In this document: positions 43,930 through 52,252 of the stretch, piece by piece
Layout of the letters: each line of letters opens with the position of its first letter
Position numbering within the stretch: position 1 is the first letter of the stretch
NCBI GenBank assembly: GCA_964613055.1
Contig: CAZTGD010000001.1
Location: forward strand, 107,374 to 171,373
DNA length: 64,000 bases
Direction: 5' to 3'
Origin: JAXGMQ01 sp964613055
GTDB taxonomy: Bacteria > Caldisericota > Caldisericia > JAAYUI01
Notes under the pieces: generated by a model
Databases searched by the model: none
The model's input: only the letters and a program-made list of their open reading frames with translations
What the model was told of the DNA's origin: nothing
Translations under genes and position numbers: made by a program

Positions 43930-44954
43930 GCATTATAGGCCCGAGTCAGTCTGGAAAAACAACAGTTTTCACTGCGATAACTGGAGTTGAGCCCGGTTAT
44001 GAAAAAGGGAAGAAAGCTATCGTAAAGGTGCCAGACGAGAGATTAGATCACCTTAAATCGGTGTTTAATCCTAAAAAGCAGGTTAATACAACTATCACTT
44101 TCATTGATGCTTCTCCACCAAAGGTAACTAAAAAAGGTGGAGCAGATCAGGGATTTCTAAATTTTATCAAAACCGTATCTGCATTATTGGTTGTATTACC
44201 ATGTTTTAGGGCTGGTGCAAAAAAAGAGCTTGATGATATTTTGGATCTGCTTCTGTTATCTGATATTGAATTTATTGAAAGGATGCTTGAGAAAGAGAAG
44301 AAGATCAAGATTGATCCTAAGTATAAGGGGCCTTCAATCGATTTGCTTAATAAGATGCACAAGCATTTAGATGAGGGGAGTTTTTTACGGGGAATATCCA
44401 TCACTCCAAATGAACAGAGATCGCTGAGTGGGTATGAATTATACACTAGAATGCCAATATTCGCTGTATTGAATGTATCTGAAAAACAGAGTAATAAAGA
44501 CATTCTATCGGAAACACAGGAGGTGATAGAGTATCTGAATGAGGTTGGAATTGGATACGTCAGTTTGTGCGGTTCAATAGAAATGGAGATATCACAACTC
44601 AACGAAGAAGATAAACCGATATTCATGCAGGAGTATAGCATAGAGGAAACCGCTTCAGGCAAGGTTATTCAAAAGGTCTTTGATCTTCTTGGGCTTCAGG
44701 TGTTCTTCACAGCAGGTGAGGACGAGTGTCGAGCTTGGACCATCAGCAAAGGTGATTCTGCGGTTGTGTCTGCCGGAAAGGTTCACACAGACATAGCAAA
44801 ACAATTCATTAGGGCTGAGGTGTGTTCATACGAGGATTTCATCGACTGCAATAACTCTCTTAAAGAAGCAAAGAACCAAGGAAAACTAAGGCTAGAAGGC
44901 AAGGAATACACTGTCAAGGATGGAGATATAATAACGTTTCGACACAATGCGTAG
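43920..44954 (+). CDS. ychF: YchF/Ola1-like P-loop NTPase with TGS domain
   Basis: A ribosome- or stress-associated ATPase of the Obg/YchF group, 344 residues. The P-loop reads GPSQSGKTTVF rather than the usual GLPNVGKSTLF. The G4 position is NVSE, the NxxE form that goes with ATP preference in YchF proteins. The C-terminus (VFFTAGEDECRAWTISKGDSA...GKVHTDIAKQFIRAEV...LEGKEYTVKDGDIITFRHNA) is the DUF933/TGS domain with the typical ending. The ATG at 43920 is chosen because AAGGAG lies 8 nt before it; it overlaps sucD by 10 nt. It converges on the membrane protein at 44969. Confidence 0.85.
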   Translation: MDIGIIGPSQSGKTTVFTAITGVEPGYEKGKKAIVKVPDERLDHLKSVFNPKKQVNTTITFIDASPPKVTKKGGADQGFLNFIKTVSALLVVLPCFRAGAKKELDDILDLLLLSDIEFIERMLEKEKKIKIDPKYKGPSIDLLNKMHKHLDEGSFLRGISITPNEQRSLSGYELYTRMPIFAVLNVSEKQSNKDILSETQEVIEYLNEVGIGYVSLCGSIEMEISQLNEEDKPIFMQEYSIEETASGKVIQKVFDLLGLQVFFTAGEDECRAWTISKGDSAVVSAGKVHTDIAKQFIRAEVCSYEDFIDCNNSLKEAKNQGKLRLEGKEYTVKDGDIITFRHNA

Positions 44955-44968
44955 GGAACTGTCGAATC

Positions 44969-45811
44969 TTACTTAAATAGAATATTCTTTATTTCAGTTT
45001 CTTGTTTGTTGAAATTCATTCTACCATCTATTGCGGGGACTATAAAAAACATTGTAATAATTCTAAGAATATTCAGGTGTATTGGCAGTGGTGAGTTGTA
45101 AAGTTTTGCAAACAGTTTGATTATGTGGAATGTAGATATGGAAAGCATAGCAAATGAGAGACTTCCATATATTCCAAACAACTCTGATCTATAAGAACTC
45201 ACAAGCAGAATCGTCGAAAGGATAAGAGTTGCCATATCGAAAAAGATAAAAATATAACTCGAAATAACTGTAATATTTTTTGGATTAGATGAAAATGCAG
45301 AAGGTAAAAGCCAATATATAATAAATAAAACAATGAGCGATACTATTGATGCGATCAGGGGATATAGTATTACTTTCAATCGATTTACTTTGGTTGTTTT
45401 TAGTTTATTCAAGTGAATGATTTCTATTATAAGTGCTGTACAGAGATAGATATATGTAATAATAAAAAGAATATTGCTAGATATCGAAATAGGAATTATG
45501 TGTTGGCTATCATTGGATGCCACTATACTTGACATTGTACTGCCAATTGTATTGAGGATCATCCCGAATAAAATGTATCTCCAGAAAAAAGACTCAAGTG
45601 ATTTAGAGCCTCTAAAGAAAAAACACAGATATGCTGATGATACTATCACAATAATAAGAATCGAGATTCTGCCCAAAGAGTATGGGTGGAGAAAGCCATC
45701 TGGTAAGCCCTGATGAGTAAAAATGAGTCCAGCGATTATTGAAACCAATACAAAAAATAATCCCAAAATCGATACCCAACTCAATCTTAATCTTCCAGAC
45801 CCCACAATCAT
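44969..45811 (-). CDS. Polytopic membrane protein, leaderless transcript predicted
   Basis: A 280-residue protein with about eight predicted membrane helices, an early acidic or polar loop and a short cytoplasmic C-terminus. The family is not recognised; the layout resembles membrane sensor modules lacking an output domain. The ATG at 45811 falls 6 nt downstream of a consensus -10 box, so the mRNA would begin at or next to the start codon and carry no ribosome binding site. Base composition is more A+T-rich than neighbouring genes by eye. Confidence 0.7.
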   Translation of the reverse strand: MIVGSGRLRLSWVSILGLFFVLVSIIAGLIFTHQGLPDGFLHPYSLGRISILIIVIVSSAYLCFFFRGSKSLESFFWRYILFGMILNTIGSTMSSIVASNDSQHIIPISISSNILFIITYIYLCTALIIEIIHLNKLKTTKVNRLKVILYPLIASIVSLIVLFIIYWLLPSAFSSNPKNITVISSYIFIFFDMATLILSTILLVSSYRSELFGIYGSLSFAMLSISTFHIIKLFAKLYNSPLPIHLNILRIITMFFIVPAIDGRMNFNKQETEIKNILFK

Positions 45812-45817
45812 GATGGA

Positions 45818-45846
45818 ATTATAGGATAATTTTCACATTTTTGCAA
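45818..45846 (-). promoter_or_regulatory. Promoter of the membrane protein at 44969, transcript start at the ATG
   Basis: On the minus strand, TTGCAA (45846-45841), exactly 17 bp, consensus TATAAT (45823-45818). Six bases separate the -10 box from the ATG, which places +1 on its A. Confidence 0.65.
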
Positions 45847-45861
45847 ATTGAGACGTTACTA

Positions 45862-48303
45862 CTAAACTACAATGCTGACAATCTTTCCCTTTGGTATAAT
45901 AACCTTTTTTATCTTCTTACCATCGATGTATTTCTTGATTTTATCTGATGAAAATGCCATATCTTGGATTGCTTCTTCTGATGTGCCAGCTGGTACCTGG
46001 AGTACGTCCCTCAGTTTGCCATTGACCTGTACTGGGATTTTGACCATGTCGTCTTTTGCTAGGGTTGTGTCTCCCTCTGGCCATGTCTGAAGATGAATTG
46101 ATCCTTTGTGTCCGAGTGTTTCCCACATCTCTTCGGTTATATAGGGGCATATAGGTGCAAGAAGGATAAGATATGTTTCAATGATCTCTTTCCAGACACT
46201 TGACCGCGTAACTTTCAAATCAGTCGAATAATGAGAAAGTGAATTATATGTCTCCATAAACGTTGAAACAGGTGTATTGAATCTGAAGTTTTCTATGTCT
46301 GATGTGACCTTGAGAATGAGCTTGTGTTGGATTCTCCTCAGATAATTTGTATTTGCTTCATCAAGTTGTTCATCTCCATATTCGATTTCGGTGATCATTT
46401 CCCAGACTCTGCCAAGGAATCGGTGGAGACCAGCGCAACCCTTCTCTTCCCAAATAACCTCACCCTCAAAGGGTCCCATAAAGAGTATGTAACCTCGAAG
46501 GGCATCTGCCCCATATTTCTCCACCATTGAATCTGGTGTGACAACGTTGCCTTTTGATTTGCTCATCTTCTGATGATCGCTTCCCAACAGCATGCCCTGG
46601 TTCAGAAGTTTAGCGAATGGCTCTTCGAATTTAACGAGTCCAGCATCATACATCACTTTGGTCCAGAATCTGGCATAGATGAGGTGCATTACAGCGTGTT
46701 CAGCTCCACCAACATACACGTCAACAGGAAGCCAGTATTTCACCTTTTCTGGATCGAAAGGACGTTTGGACTCATGCGGACTAGCATAACGTAGAAAATA
46801 CCAGGAGGAGCAGGCGAATCCATCCATCGTGTCGGTCTCACGTTTTGCCTTACCTCCACACTTTGGACATGTTGTATTTACAAATTCATCTACTCTTGCG
46901 AGAGGTGATTGACCATCCCCGGCAGGCTGGAAGTTGTCAATATGAGGAAGCTTAACGGGAAGATCCTCTTCGGGCACCGGTACAGTACCGCAATTCTCGC
47001 AGTGAATGATTGGTATTGGTGCTCCCCAATAACGCTGACGACTGATTAACCAATCCCTGATCTTGTAGTTAACATCTTTCTTCCCTTTACCGTTGTCCTC
47101 AAGCCATTTTGTGATGACAGATTTGAATTCCTCTGACTGCATTCCGTCATACTGAGAGGAGTTTATTACAATCCCCTGTTCCGTGTATGCTTCAGTTAGG
47201 TTGTGTTTCTTTCCGTCAGGTGAAATCACTTCAATAATTGGTAGCATATACTCGGTAGCGAAAGTAAAATCTCTTGTATCATGTGCTGGGACACACATGA
47301 TGGCTCCTGTACCGTAGTTGACTAAAACATAGTCGCCAATCCAGATGGGAATCCTATTACCATTGACTGGATTTATTGCATAAGAGCCAGTGAAAACACC
47401 AGTTTTTTCCTTGTCAGTTGCTAGGCGTTCTCTCTCGAGTGTCTTATTGCTCTTCTCTACATATGCGTCAACTGTATCCTTGTAATCAGGCTTCGTTAGC
47501 TTGGGAACCAGCTTGTGTTCTGGTGCTAGCACCATGTACGTTGCACCAAAGAGAGTGTCTGGACGGGTGGTGAATATCTCTATCTCATCGTCTGTCTCAG
47601 CTGTGAAAGTGACTTTAGCTCCGTGGGATCGATTGATCCAGTTCCTCTGCATTATCTTGATCGGTTCTGGCCAATCAACGTTCTCAAGATCATCTATAAG
47701 TCTGTCAGCGTATTCGGTGACCTTGAAATACCACTGCTTCAAGTCTTTCTTTCTCGCTTCACCACCACAGCGCCAGCATTTTCCATCCTCTACCTGTTCA
47801 TTGGCTAGCACTGTTTTACAGCTGTCGCACCACCATTGAGAGCCAAAGTCTTGATAAGCCAATCCTCTTTTATAAAGCAACAGGAAGAACCACTGTGTCC
47901 ACCGATAGTAACTCGGATCGGATGAGTTGATCTCCCTGTTCCAGTCATAACTGGTACCAAGAAGTGTCAATTGTCGCTTATAGTTCTCGGTATTTATCTT
48001 CGTTGTTTCTTCAGGATGGATACCCATCTTTATGGCGTAGTTCTCTGCCGGAAGTCCAAAGGCATCCCAACCTGTTGGATGGAGCACATTATACCCCTTC
48101 ATCCTGAAGAACCTTGAATATACATCGGTTGGTATGTAGTTCCTGCAGTGGCCAACGGATAGGCCAGCCCCTGATGGATATGGAAAGTAGTCGAGACAGT
48201 ACATGGAATCTTTTCCTGGCAATTCAGTTGTTTTATATATATCAGCGTCATCCCAACGATGTTGCCACTTATCTTCAATGGATACAAAATCATACTTACT
48301 CAC
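45862..48303 (-). CDS. leuS: Leucyl-tRNA synthetase
   Basis: Charges tRNA-Leu and edits mischarged norvaline/isoleucine. 813 residues, in the range for bacterial LeuRS. The HIGH-type motif YPSGAGLSVGHCRNY is near residue 42. An editing domain includes TTRPDTLFGATYMVLAPEH, zinc-ribbon-like cysteines occur at WWCDSCKTV and CWRCGG, a second set is CENCG/CPKCGG, and KMSKSKGNVV lies near 580. The GTG start at 48303 follows GAAGGAGG. A candidate promoter is visible 36-63 bases upstream, and I find no T-box. Confidence 0.97.
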   Translation of the reverse strand: MSKYDFVSIEDKWQHRWDDADIYKTTELPGKDSMYCLDYFPYPSGAGLSVGHCRNYIPTDVYSRFFRMKGYNVLHPTGWDAFGLPAENYAIKMGIHPEETTKINTENYKRQLTLLGTSYDWNREINSSDPSYYRWTQWFFLLLYKRGLAYQDFGSQWWCDSCKTVLANEQVEDGKCWRCGGEARKKDLKQWYFKVTEYADRLIDDLENVDWPEPIKIMQRNWINRSHGAKVTFTAETDDEIEIFTTRPDTLFGATYMVLAPEHKLVPKLTKPDYKDTVDAYVEKSNKTLERERLATDKEKTGVFTGSYAINPVNGNRIPIWIGDYVLVNYGTGAIMCVPAHDTRDFTFATEYMLPIIEVISPDGKKHNLTEAYTEQGIVINSSQYDGMQSEEFKSVITKWLEDNGKGKKDVNYKIRDWLISRQRYWGAPIPIIHCENCGTVPVPEEDLPVKLPHIDNFQPAGDGQSPLARVDEFVNTTCPKCGGKAKRETDTMDGFACSSWYFLRYASPHESKRPFDPEKVKYWLPVDVYVGGAEHAVMHLIYARFWTKVMYDAGLVKFEEPFAKLLNQGMLLGSDHQKMSKSKGNVVTPDSMVEKYGADALRGYILFMGPFEGEVIWEEKGCAGLHRFLGRVWEMITEIEYGDEQLDEANTNYLRRIQHKLILKVTSDIENFRFNTPVSTFMETYNSLSHYSTDLKVTRSSVWKEIIETYLILLAPICPYITEEMWETLGHKGSIHLQTWPEGDTTLAKDDMVKIPVQVNGKLRDVLQVPAGTSEEAIQDMAFSSDKIKKYIDGKKIKKVIIPKGKIVSIVV

Positions 48304-48338
48304 AATATCCTCCTTCGGGACATAGGTATTATCGACAT

Positions 48339-48366
48339 ATCATACAGTTATTCTTCGATTAGGCAA
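48339..48366 (-). promoter_or_regulatory. Promoter of leuS
   Basis: On the minus strand, TTGCCT (48366-48361), 16-bp spacer, TATGAT (48344-48339). It gives a ~30-nt leader before the GTG start. Confidence 0.45.
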
Positions 48367-48414
48367 GAGAAAAATATAATGCGAACTGAGCTTTTGATAT
48401 AGTATGAATTTGAA

Positions 48415-48930
48415 TCATTTGAAATGTCTAAAAATACCAGCGATTATATTTATCCGTGGTGTTCTTTTACTGTAACTTGCATAGTCATTACCAAATCTCT
48501 CTAAGCATTGATGATCAGCCTTAATAATCGTGAGAAATATGAGTATGGAGTTTGAAACCGATATCAACAGAAACAACCAATGAGGAACAAAGATGAAAAA
48601 AGAAACAAAGCACAAAATAGCACCAAGATACATAGGATGACGAACAATCCCATACACACCATGTATGATGAGTTTCCTATCTCTGTTTCTAATATGAGTG
48701 ATTACAGACAGAAAGATAAGCAGGAATCCTGGAATAAGAAGCATCTGCCCAAGATAGAAAAGCATGGGATGGTAATATGGAACATTAATTGTAAATACCA
48801 AGATAAAATATGCGATAATAGACAAGCCATGGAAGATGTAAATTAGTACATCAATCAAAGTTGATTCATTTCTGCCACTCCGCACGTCAAGGAATATACA
48901 CATATTAGAGTGTTTTTCAAGATTTGACAT
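48415..48930 (-). CDS. Isoprenylcysteine carboxyl methyltransferase-like membrane protein
   Basis: A 171-residue protein with about four or five membrane helices. The C-terminal half carries the ICMT/PEMT family signature: GVYGIVRHPMYLGAI, then an acidic ECLERFGNDYASYSKRTPR tail that in the family binds S-adenosylmethionine near the membrane surface. Bacterial members methylate lipids or small molecules; the substrate here is unknown. It lies upstream of leuS but is separated by about 110 nt with its own candidate leuS promoter. Confidence 0.8.
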   Translation of the reverse strand: MSNLEKHSNMCIFLDVRSGRNESTLIDVLIYIFHGLSIIAYFILVFTINVPYYHPMLFYLGQMLLIPGFLLIFLSVITHIRNRDRKLIIHGVYGIVRHPMYLGAILCFVSFFIFVPHWLFLLISVSNSILIFLTIIKADHQCLERFGNDYASYSKRTPRINIIAGIFRHFK

Positions 48931-49066
48931 AAGGTAAGTAGCAAGAGATTAGAATCTATGAAAATGCATTCCTAACCGATCTCATCTTATAAATATAGGA
49001 TTGAATAAACGACCGTTATTACCAATACTCTGGATTAAATAACAGAAAGTGGAGATCCAGAAAAGG

Positions 49067-49142
49067 TGGTGGACCTGAGGGGATTCGAACCCCTGACCTT
49101 CTGCATGCCATGCAGACGCGCTGCCAACTGCGCCACAGGCCC
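49067..49142 (-). tRNA. tRNA-Ala (anticodon GGC)
   Basis: A 76-nt cloverleaf on the minus strand with acceptor arms GGGCCTG/CAGGTCC, discriminator A and encoded CCA. The anticodon arm TCTGC-ATGGCAT-GCAGA gives GGC (codon GCC). Confidence 0.97.
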
Positions 49143-49152
49143 ATGACTGGCT

Positions 49153-49180
49153 ATAATACATTTCAGATACACCTTGTCAA
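49153..49180 (-). promoter_or_regulatory. Promoter of tRNA-Ala(GGC)
   Basis: On the minus strand, TTGACA (49180-49175), 16-bp spacer, TATTAT (49158-49153), 11 nt before the tRNA. Confidence 0.6.
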
Positions 49181-49197
49181 GGGTTTAGCAACACTCC

Positions 49198-49225
49198 TTG
49201 ACACTCTATCTATGCTTGATATATT
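49198..49225 (+). promoter_or_regulatory. Promoter of the tRNA-Ile/tRNA-Ala pair
   Basis: TTGACA (49198-49203), 16-bp spacer, TATATT (49220-49225), 12 nt before tRNA-Ile; divergent from the tRNA-Ala(GGC) promoter. Confidence 0.65.
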
Positions 49226-49237
49226 AATCATTCATGT

Positions 49238-49314
49238 GGGCCTCTAGCTCAGTTGGTTAGAGCGCATCCCTGATAAGGATGAGGTCAGTGGTTCGAGTCC
49301 ACTGAGGCCCACCA
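49238..49314 (+). tRNA. tRNA-Ile (anticodon GAT)
   Basis: A 77-nt cloverleaf with acceptor arms GGGCCTC/GAGGCCC, discriminator A and encoded CCA. The anticodon arm CATCC-CTGATAA-GGATG gives GAT. This tRNA usually lies in rRNA operons, but no rRNA is here. Confidence 0.97.
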
Positions 49315-49326
49315 TTTCATTGTGGA

Positions 49327-49402
49327 GGGGACGTAGCTCAGCTGGCAGAGCGCCTCGCTTGCACCGAGGAGGTCGGGTGTTCGAATCACCTCGTCTCCAC
49401 CA
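49327..49402 (+). tRNA. tRNA-Ala (anticodon TGC)
   Basis: A 76-nt cloverleaf with acceptor arms GGGGACG/CGTCTCC, one G-U pair, discriminator A and encoded CCA. The anticodon arm CCTCG-CTTGCAC-CGAGG gives TGC. It follows tRNA-Ile by 12 nt and precedes rsmD by 10 nt. Confidence 0.97.
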
Positions 49403-49412
49403 GATAGGTCAA

Positions 49413-50006
49413 ATGTCCAAGGGAAAGTACAACAGGTCTATTCGCATTGTCGGTGGCTCTTTGCGTGGTAGGAGCATCGATATCTCTGCGAAGTATTCAG
49501 GCAGACCCACTAAAAATATAGTCAGAGAAGCGCTGTTCGATATTTTGGGTGACAGGGTAAAGTATTCAATATTCTTAGACCTTTTCTCTGGAACTGGTGC
49601 AAACGGCATAGAAGCTATATCAAGGGGAGCGCAAAGGTCATATCTGGTTGATATGGATAATGAAGCAATAAAAATGTCTGTTTCATACTCAAAGAAATTC
49701 AGTATTCAGGAAGCAGTGGAAATAAAAAGAATGGATTCAAGACGATTTGTAACCAAAGCTGTGTCCGAGAATATGTCCTTTGATATCATATTTGCTGATC
49801 CTCCGTATGCACTTGCGAATGATGATCTAAGGGAGATGTTTGAAGGGTGTGCAAAATTGATTGGTGAATTTGGCATACTTGCTGTTGAAGTTGAGTGCAA
49901 TATTGAGTATCCTGATAGAATCCTAGGTTTAAGGAGGGTCAAGGAAAAAACCTATGGAAGGACAAAGTTGTGCATATACGAGGGTTCTGTATCCGGGAAC
50001 GTTTGA
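49413..50006 (+). CDS. rsmD: 16S rRNA (guanine966-N2)-methyltransferase RsmD
   Basis: Methylates G966 of 16S rRNA using SAM. 197 residues. The early GGSLRGRSID and RPTKNIVREALFDIL phrases, the SAM motif FLDLFSGTGANGIEAISRGA and the catalytic DPPY are all present. The ATG at 49413 is chosen because the reading frame extended further upstream runs through tRNA-Ala(TGC) and a nearby AGGT could serve as a weak ribosome site. The 3' end overlaps coaD by 53 nt, as these two genes are adjacent in many bacteria. Confidence 0.93.
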   Translation: MSKGKYNRSIRIVGGSLRGRSIDISAKYSGRPTKNIVREALFDILGDRVKYSIFLDLFSGTGANGIEAISRGAQRSYLVDMDNEAIKMSVSYSKKFSIQEAVEIKRMDSRRFVTKAVSENMSFDIIFADPPYALANDDLREMFEGCAKLIGEFGILAVEVECNIEYPDRILGLRRVKEKTYGRTKLCIYEGSVSGNV

Positions 50007-50460
50007 CCCACCCACACTCGGTCATATTTCTCTTATTGACCGAGCTAAAAGGACTTTTGGAAAAGTAGTTGTCGCAGTAGCTGGATCACCATCCAAGTAC
50101 CCTGTGTTGAATCTTGCCAAAAGAGTAAGTGTTATCAAAGAGATATATAAAAATGACGACATGATAGAGGTGATATCCTTTTCCGGATTGCTTGTAGACC
50201 TGGCTAAAAGGCTTGATATAAGTGTAATTATTCGTGGCATGCGAGGACCATCTGATTTTGAATATGAATATCGTATGGCTACCACAAATGCCTTTGTTAA
50301 CAAAAACCTTGAAACTGTATTCCTGATGGCAAGGGCACAATACGGTTTCATATCCTCAACGCTTGTAAAGCAAATAGCAAAAGAAGGTGGAGATATCTCT
50401 AAGTTTGTGCCAGAAGAGGTTGTATCTGCATTCAAGGAGGTCAACGGTGGGACTGATTAA
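49954..50460 (+). CDS. coaD: Phosphopantetheine adenylyltransferase
   Basis: Makes dephospho-CoA from 4'-phosphopantetheine and ATP in CoA synthesis. 168 residues, normal for the bacterial hexameric enzyme. The nucleotidyl-transferase motif YPGTFDPPTLGH (HxGH-type), SGLLVDLAKR, IRGMRGPSDFEYEYRMA and the late FISSTLVKQIAKEGGDIS are all seen. It starts inside rsmD and overlaps the following coiled-coil gene by 14 nt. Confidence 0.95.
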   Translation: MEGQSCAYTRVLYPGTFDPPTLGHISLIDRAKRTFGKVVVAVAGSPSKYPVLNLAKRVSVIKEIYKNDDMIEVISFSGLLVDLAKRLDISVIIRGMRGPSDFEYEYRMATTNAFVNKNLETVFLMARAQYGFISSTLVKQIAKEGGDISKFVPEEVVSAFKEVNGGTD

Positions 50461-50863
50461 AGACCTTGAGGAATTGAGGGATCTGATAATGAATGCCAAG
50501 AAGTCCGCTTTCTCTGAAACGGTTATGATTCCTCAAAAGAAGATATTGTCACTCATGGATAGGATAATTGTAAATTTTCCAGTTGAGTTCGAGGATGCAT
50601 CTGAGGTCATCAAACAGAGAGAAGCTATTATACAAAAGGCAAAATCTCAGGCTGAATCAATAAGGAATGAATCGAGTGATATTGCAGAAGCTGAAATCAA
50701 AGCTAAGCAGATATTGGATGAAGCACAGCAGAAGGTTGAGAGGATGAAGTCCCAAGCTGTTGATTTCATTAGGCGAGTAATTGATCAGACCTTGGTTGAG
50801 ATTAAAAAGACCGAATCGATTTTACAGGAGAGCAAGGAAGGAGTATCAAATGCCGATATATGA
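50447..50863 (+). CDS. Small coiled-coil protein (ATP-synthase-B-like helix)
   Basis: A 138-residue hydrophilic protein dominated by a long charged coiled coil (about 60-130: EREAIIQKAKSQAESI..., KAKQILDEAQQKVERMK). It recalls stator-like F0 subunit B stalks, but there is no membrane helix. Genes for similar small helical proteins occur next to coaD in some Gram-positive bacteria; the function is not known to me. The GTG at 50447 has AAGGAGG six bases upstream. The 3' end overlaps the zinc-ribbon gene by 14 nt. Confidence 0.75.
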   Translation: MGLIKDLEELRDLIMNAKKSAFSETVMIPQKKILSLMDRIIVNFPVEFEDASEVIKQREAIIQKAKSQAESIRNESSDIAEAEIKAKQILDEAQQKVERMKSQAVDFIRRVIDQTLVEIKKTESILQESKEGVSNADI

Positions 50864-51050
50864 GTATGAGTGTAAGGATTGTAAAAATAGGTTTAGTGAA
50901 TTGGTAGGTATGAATGATAAGCATCCCAATTGTCCTAAGTGTGGTAGTTCAAAGGTAGTCAAGTTGGTATCTAAGGTTGCTGGAAACCCATCCAATTCTA
51001 CTTGTAGTACCTGTTCATCAGGTTCCTGTAATTCCTGTGGTGTATCGTGA
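50850..51050 (+). CDS. FmdB-family zinc-ribbon protein
   Basis: A 66-residue protein. MPIYEYECKDCKNRFSELVG...CPKCGSSKVVKL is the FmdB (CxxC...CxxC) zinc-ribbon signature, followed by a Cys/Ser-rich tail (STCSTCSSGSCNSCGVS). The family was first named for a putative regulator near formamidase genes; its job is unclear. The start at 50850 follows AAGGAAGGAG and discards 23 upstream codons. It overlaps the next gene as GTGA. Confidence 0.88.
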   Translation: MPIYEYECKDCKNRFSELVGMNDKHPNCPKCGSSKVVKLVSKVAGNPSNSTCSTCSSGSCNSCGVS

Positions 51051-52249
51051 TTGATAAAAAATACAGATTGGATTTCCCGCTTCTATGTGGTGATAACCCT
51101 CCAATCTATTTCGATAATGCATGCATGACTCTGAAACCCAATGTTGTAATTAATGCAGTAGTTGAGTACTACAGAGAATACCCCATGTGCGAGGGGCGTT
51201 CCGGACACAAGCTCGCTGTGAGGATGGGTAATGCGATGCTCGCTTCTCGAAAAGCGGTTCAGAGATACATAAATGCTGAATCAAGCTCAGAGATCGTGTT
51301 CACAAAAAACACAACAGAATCAATTAATATAGTGGCAAATGGTATCGACTGGAAGGATGGCGATGCCCTGCTCGTGTCAGGGAAAGAGCACAACTCAAAT
51401 TTCCTTCCTTGGCAATCATTGAGGAAACGCGGTGTCAATGTTGTTGTAGTTGAGCAGGATGAGGATAACCTCTTCTCATTATCCTGCTGGGCTGACGCAA
51501 TCAAAGAACATAAACCAAAACTTCTGACATGTTACATGACATCAAATCTTGATGGGGAAACAACACCGATCAGGTCTCTGTGCAAATTGGCTAGAGAAAA
51601 TAATGTCATATCGTGTGTTGATGGTGCGCAGGGAGCCGCGCATCAGCATATAGACGTTCAAGATATTAATTGTGACTTTCTTGGATTGTCAATACACAAA
51701 ATGTGCGGTCCAACGGGTGTAGGCATCCTCTACGGTAAGAAAGAATTACTGACCCATTTGGATCAGTTTAATAAAGGTGGTGGGACGGTAATTGATGTTA
51801 GTTATGATAAATCAGACATACTCGAGGCACCACGTCGATTCGAAGCTGGTCTTCAGAACTACGCTGGTATTGTTGCTACAAAGCATGCTGTTGATTACAT
51901 AGAGGGCATTGGACTTGACAATATCCATCAGCATGAGATCGAGTTAAACAGGTATCTCCAGAATAGATTGCAGGATTTACCAGATGTATCAATAATTGGA
52001 CCCCAGAATCCAGAGGACAGGGGAGGCATAACGAGTATCACTGTCAAGAATTTCAATGTACATGATCTTTTTATGATTCTCGACGAAAAGATAAATGTAA
52101 TGATGCGGGCGGGTAGGCATTGTGTTCATGGGTGGTTCAACCATACTGGAATCGATGGTACGTTAAGAGTGTCAACCTATCTCTACAACACAAAAGAGGA
52201 GATAGATACATTTTCTGGCGCCCTGAAGGAAGTACTCTTGGAGGAGTAG
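51047..52249 (+). CDS. Cysteine desulfurase-like class V aminotransferase (SufS/CsdA group)
   Basis: A 400-residue PLP enzyme, likely releasing sulfur from cysteine for Fe-S or thio-cofactor assembly, useful given the many Fe-S proteins nearby. The N-terminal YFDNACMTLKP, TKNTTESINIVA, GKEHNSNFLPW, VDGAQGAAH and the PLP lysine in SIHKMCGPTGVGILYG are present. The C-terminal RAGRHCVHGW holds the SufS-type active Cys. Family members include selenocysteine lyases, so the substrate is not certain. It starts at a GTG overlapping the FmdB stop; no suf or isc scaffold gene is adjacent. Confidence 0.87.
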   Translation: MIDKKYRLDFPLLCGDNPPIYFDNACMTLKPNVVINAVVEYYREYPMCEGRSGHKLAVRMGNAMLASRKAVQRYINAESSSEIVFTKNTTESINIVANGIDWKDGDALLVSGKEHNSNFLPWQSLRKRGVNVVVVEQDEDNLFSLSCWADAIKEHKPKLLTCYMTSNLDGETTPIRSLCKLARENNVISCVDGAQGAAHQHIDVQDINCDFLGLSIHKMCGPTGVGILYGKKELLTHLDQFNKGGGTVIDVSYDKSDILEAPRRFEAGLQNYAGIVATKHAVDYIEGIGLDNIHQHEIELNRYLQNRLQDLPDVSIIGPQNPEDRGGITSITVKNFNVHDLFMILDEKINVMMRAGRHCVHGWFNHTGIDGTLRVSTYLYNTKEEIDTFSGALKEVLLEE

Positions 52250-52252
52250 ACA

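Noticed and set aside
48304..48414. T-box or leucine leader before leuS
   Set aside because: Only ~110 nt with no T-box sequence or specifier stem; an ordinary promoter explains it.
49320..49412. Extension of the rsmD reading frame over tRNA-Ala(TGC)
   Set aside because: It is translation through a clear tRNA cloverleaf; the family start matches the ATG at 49413.
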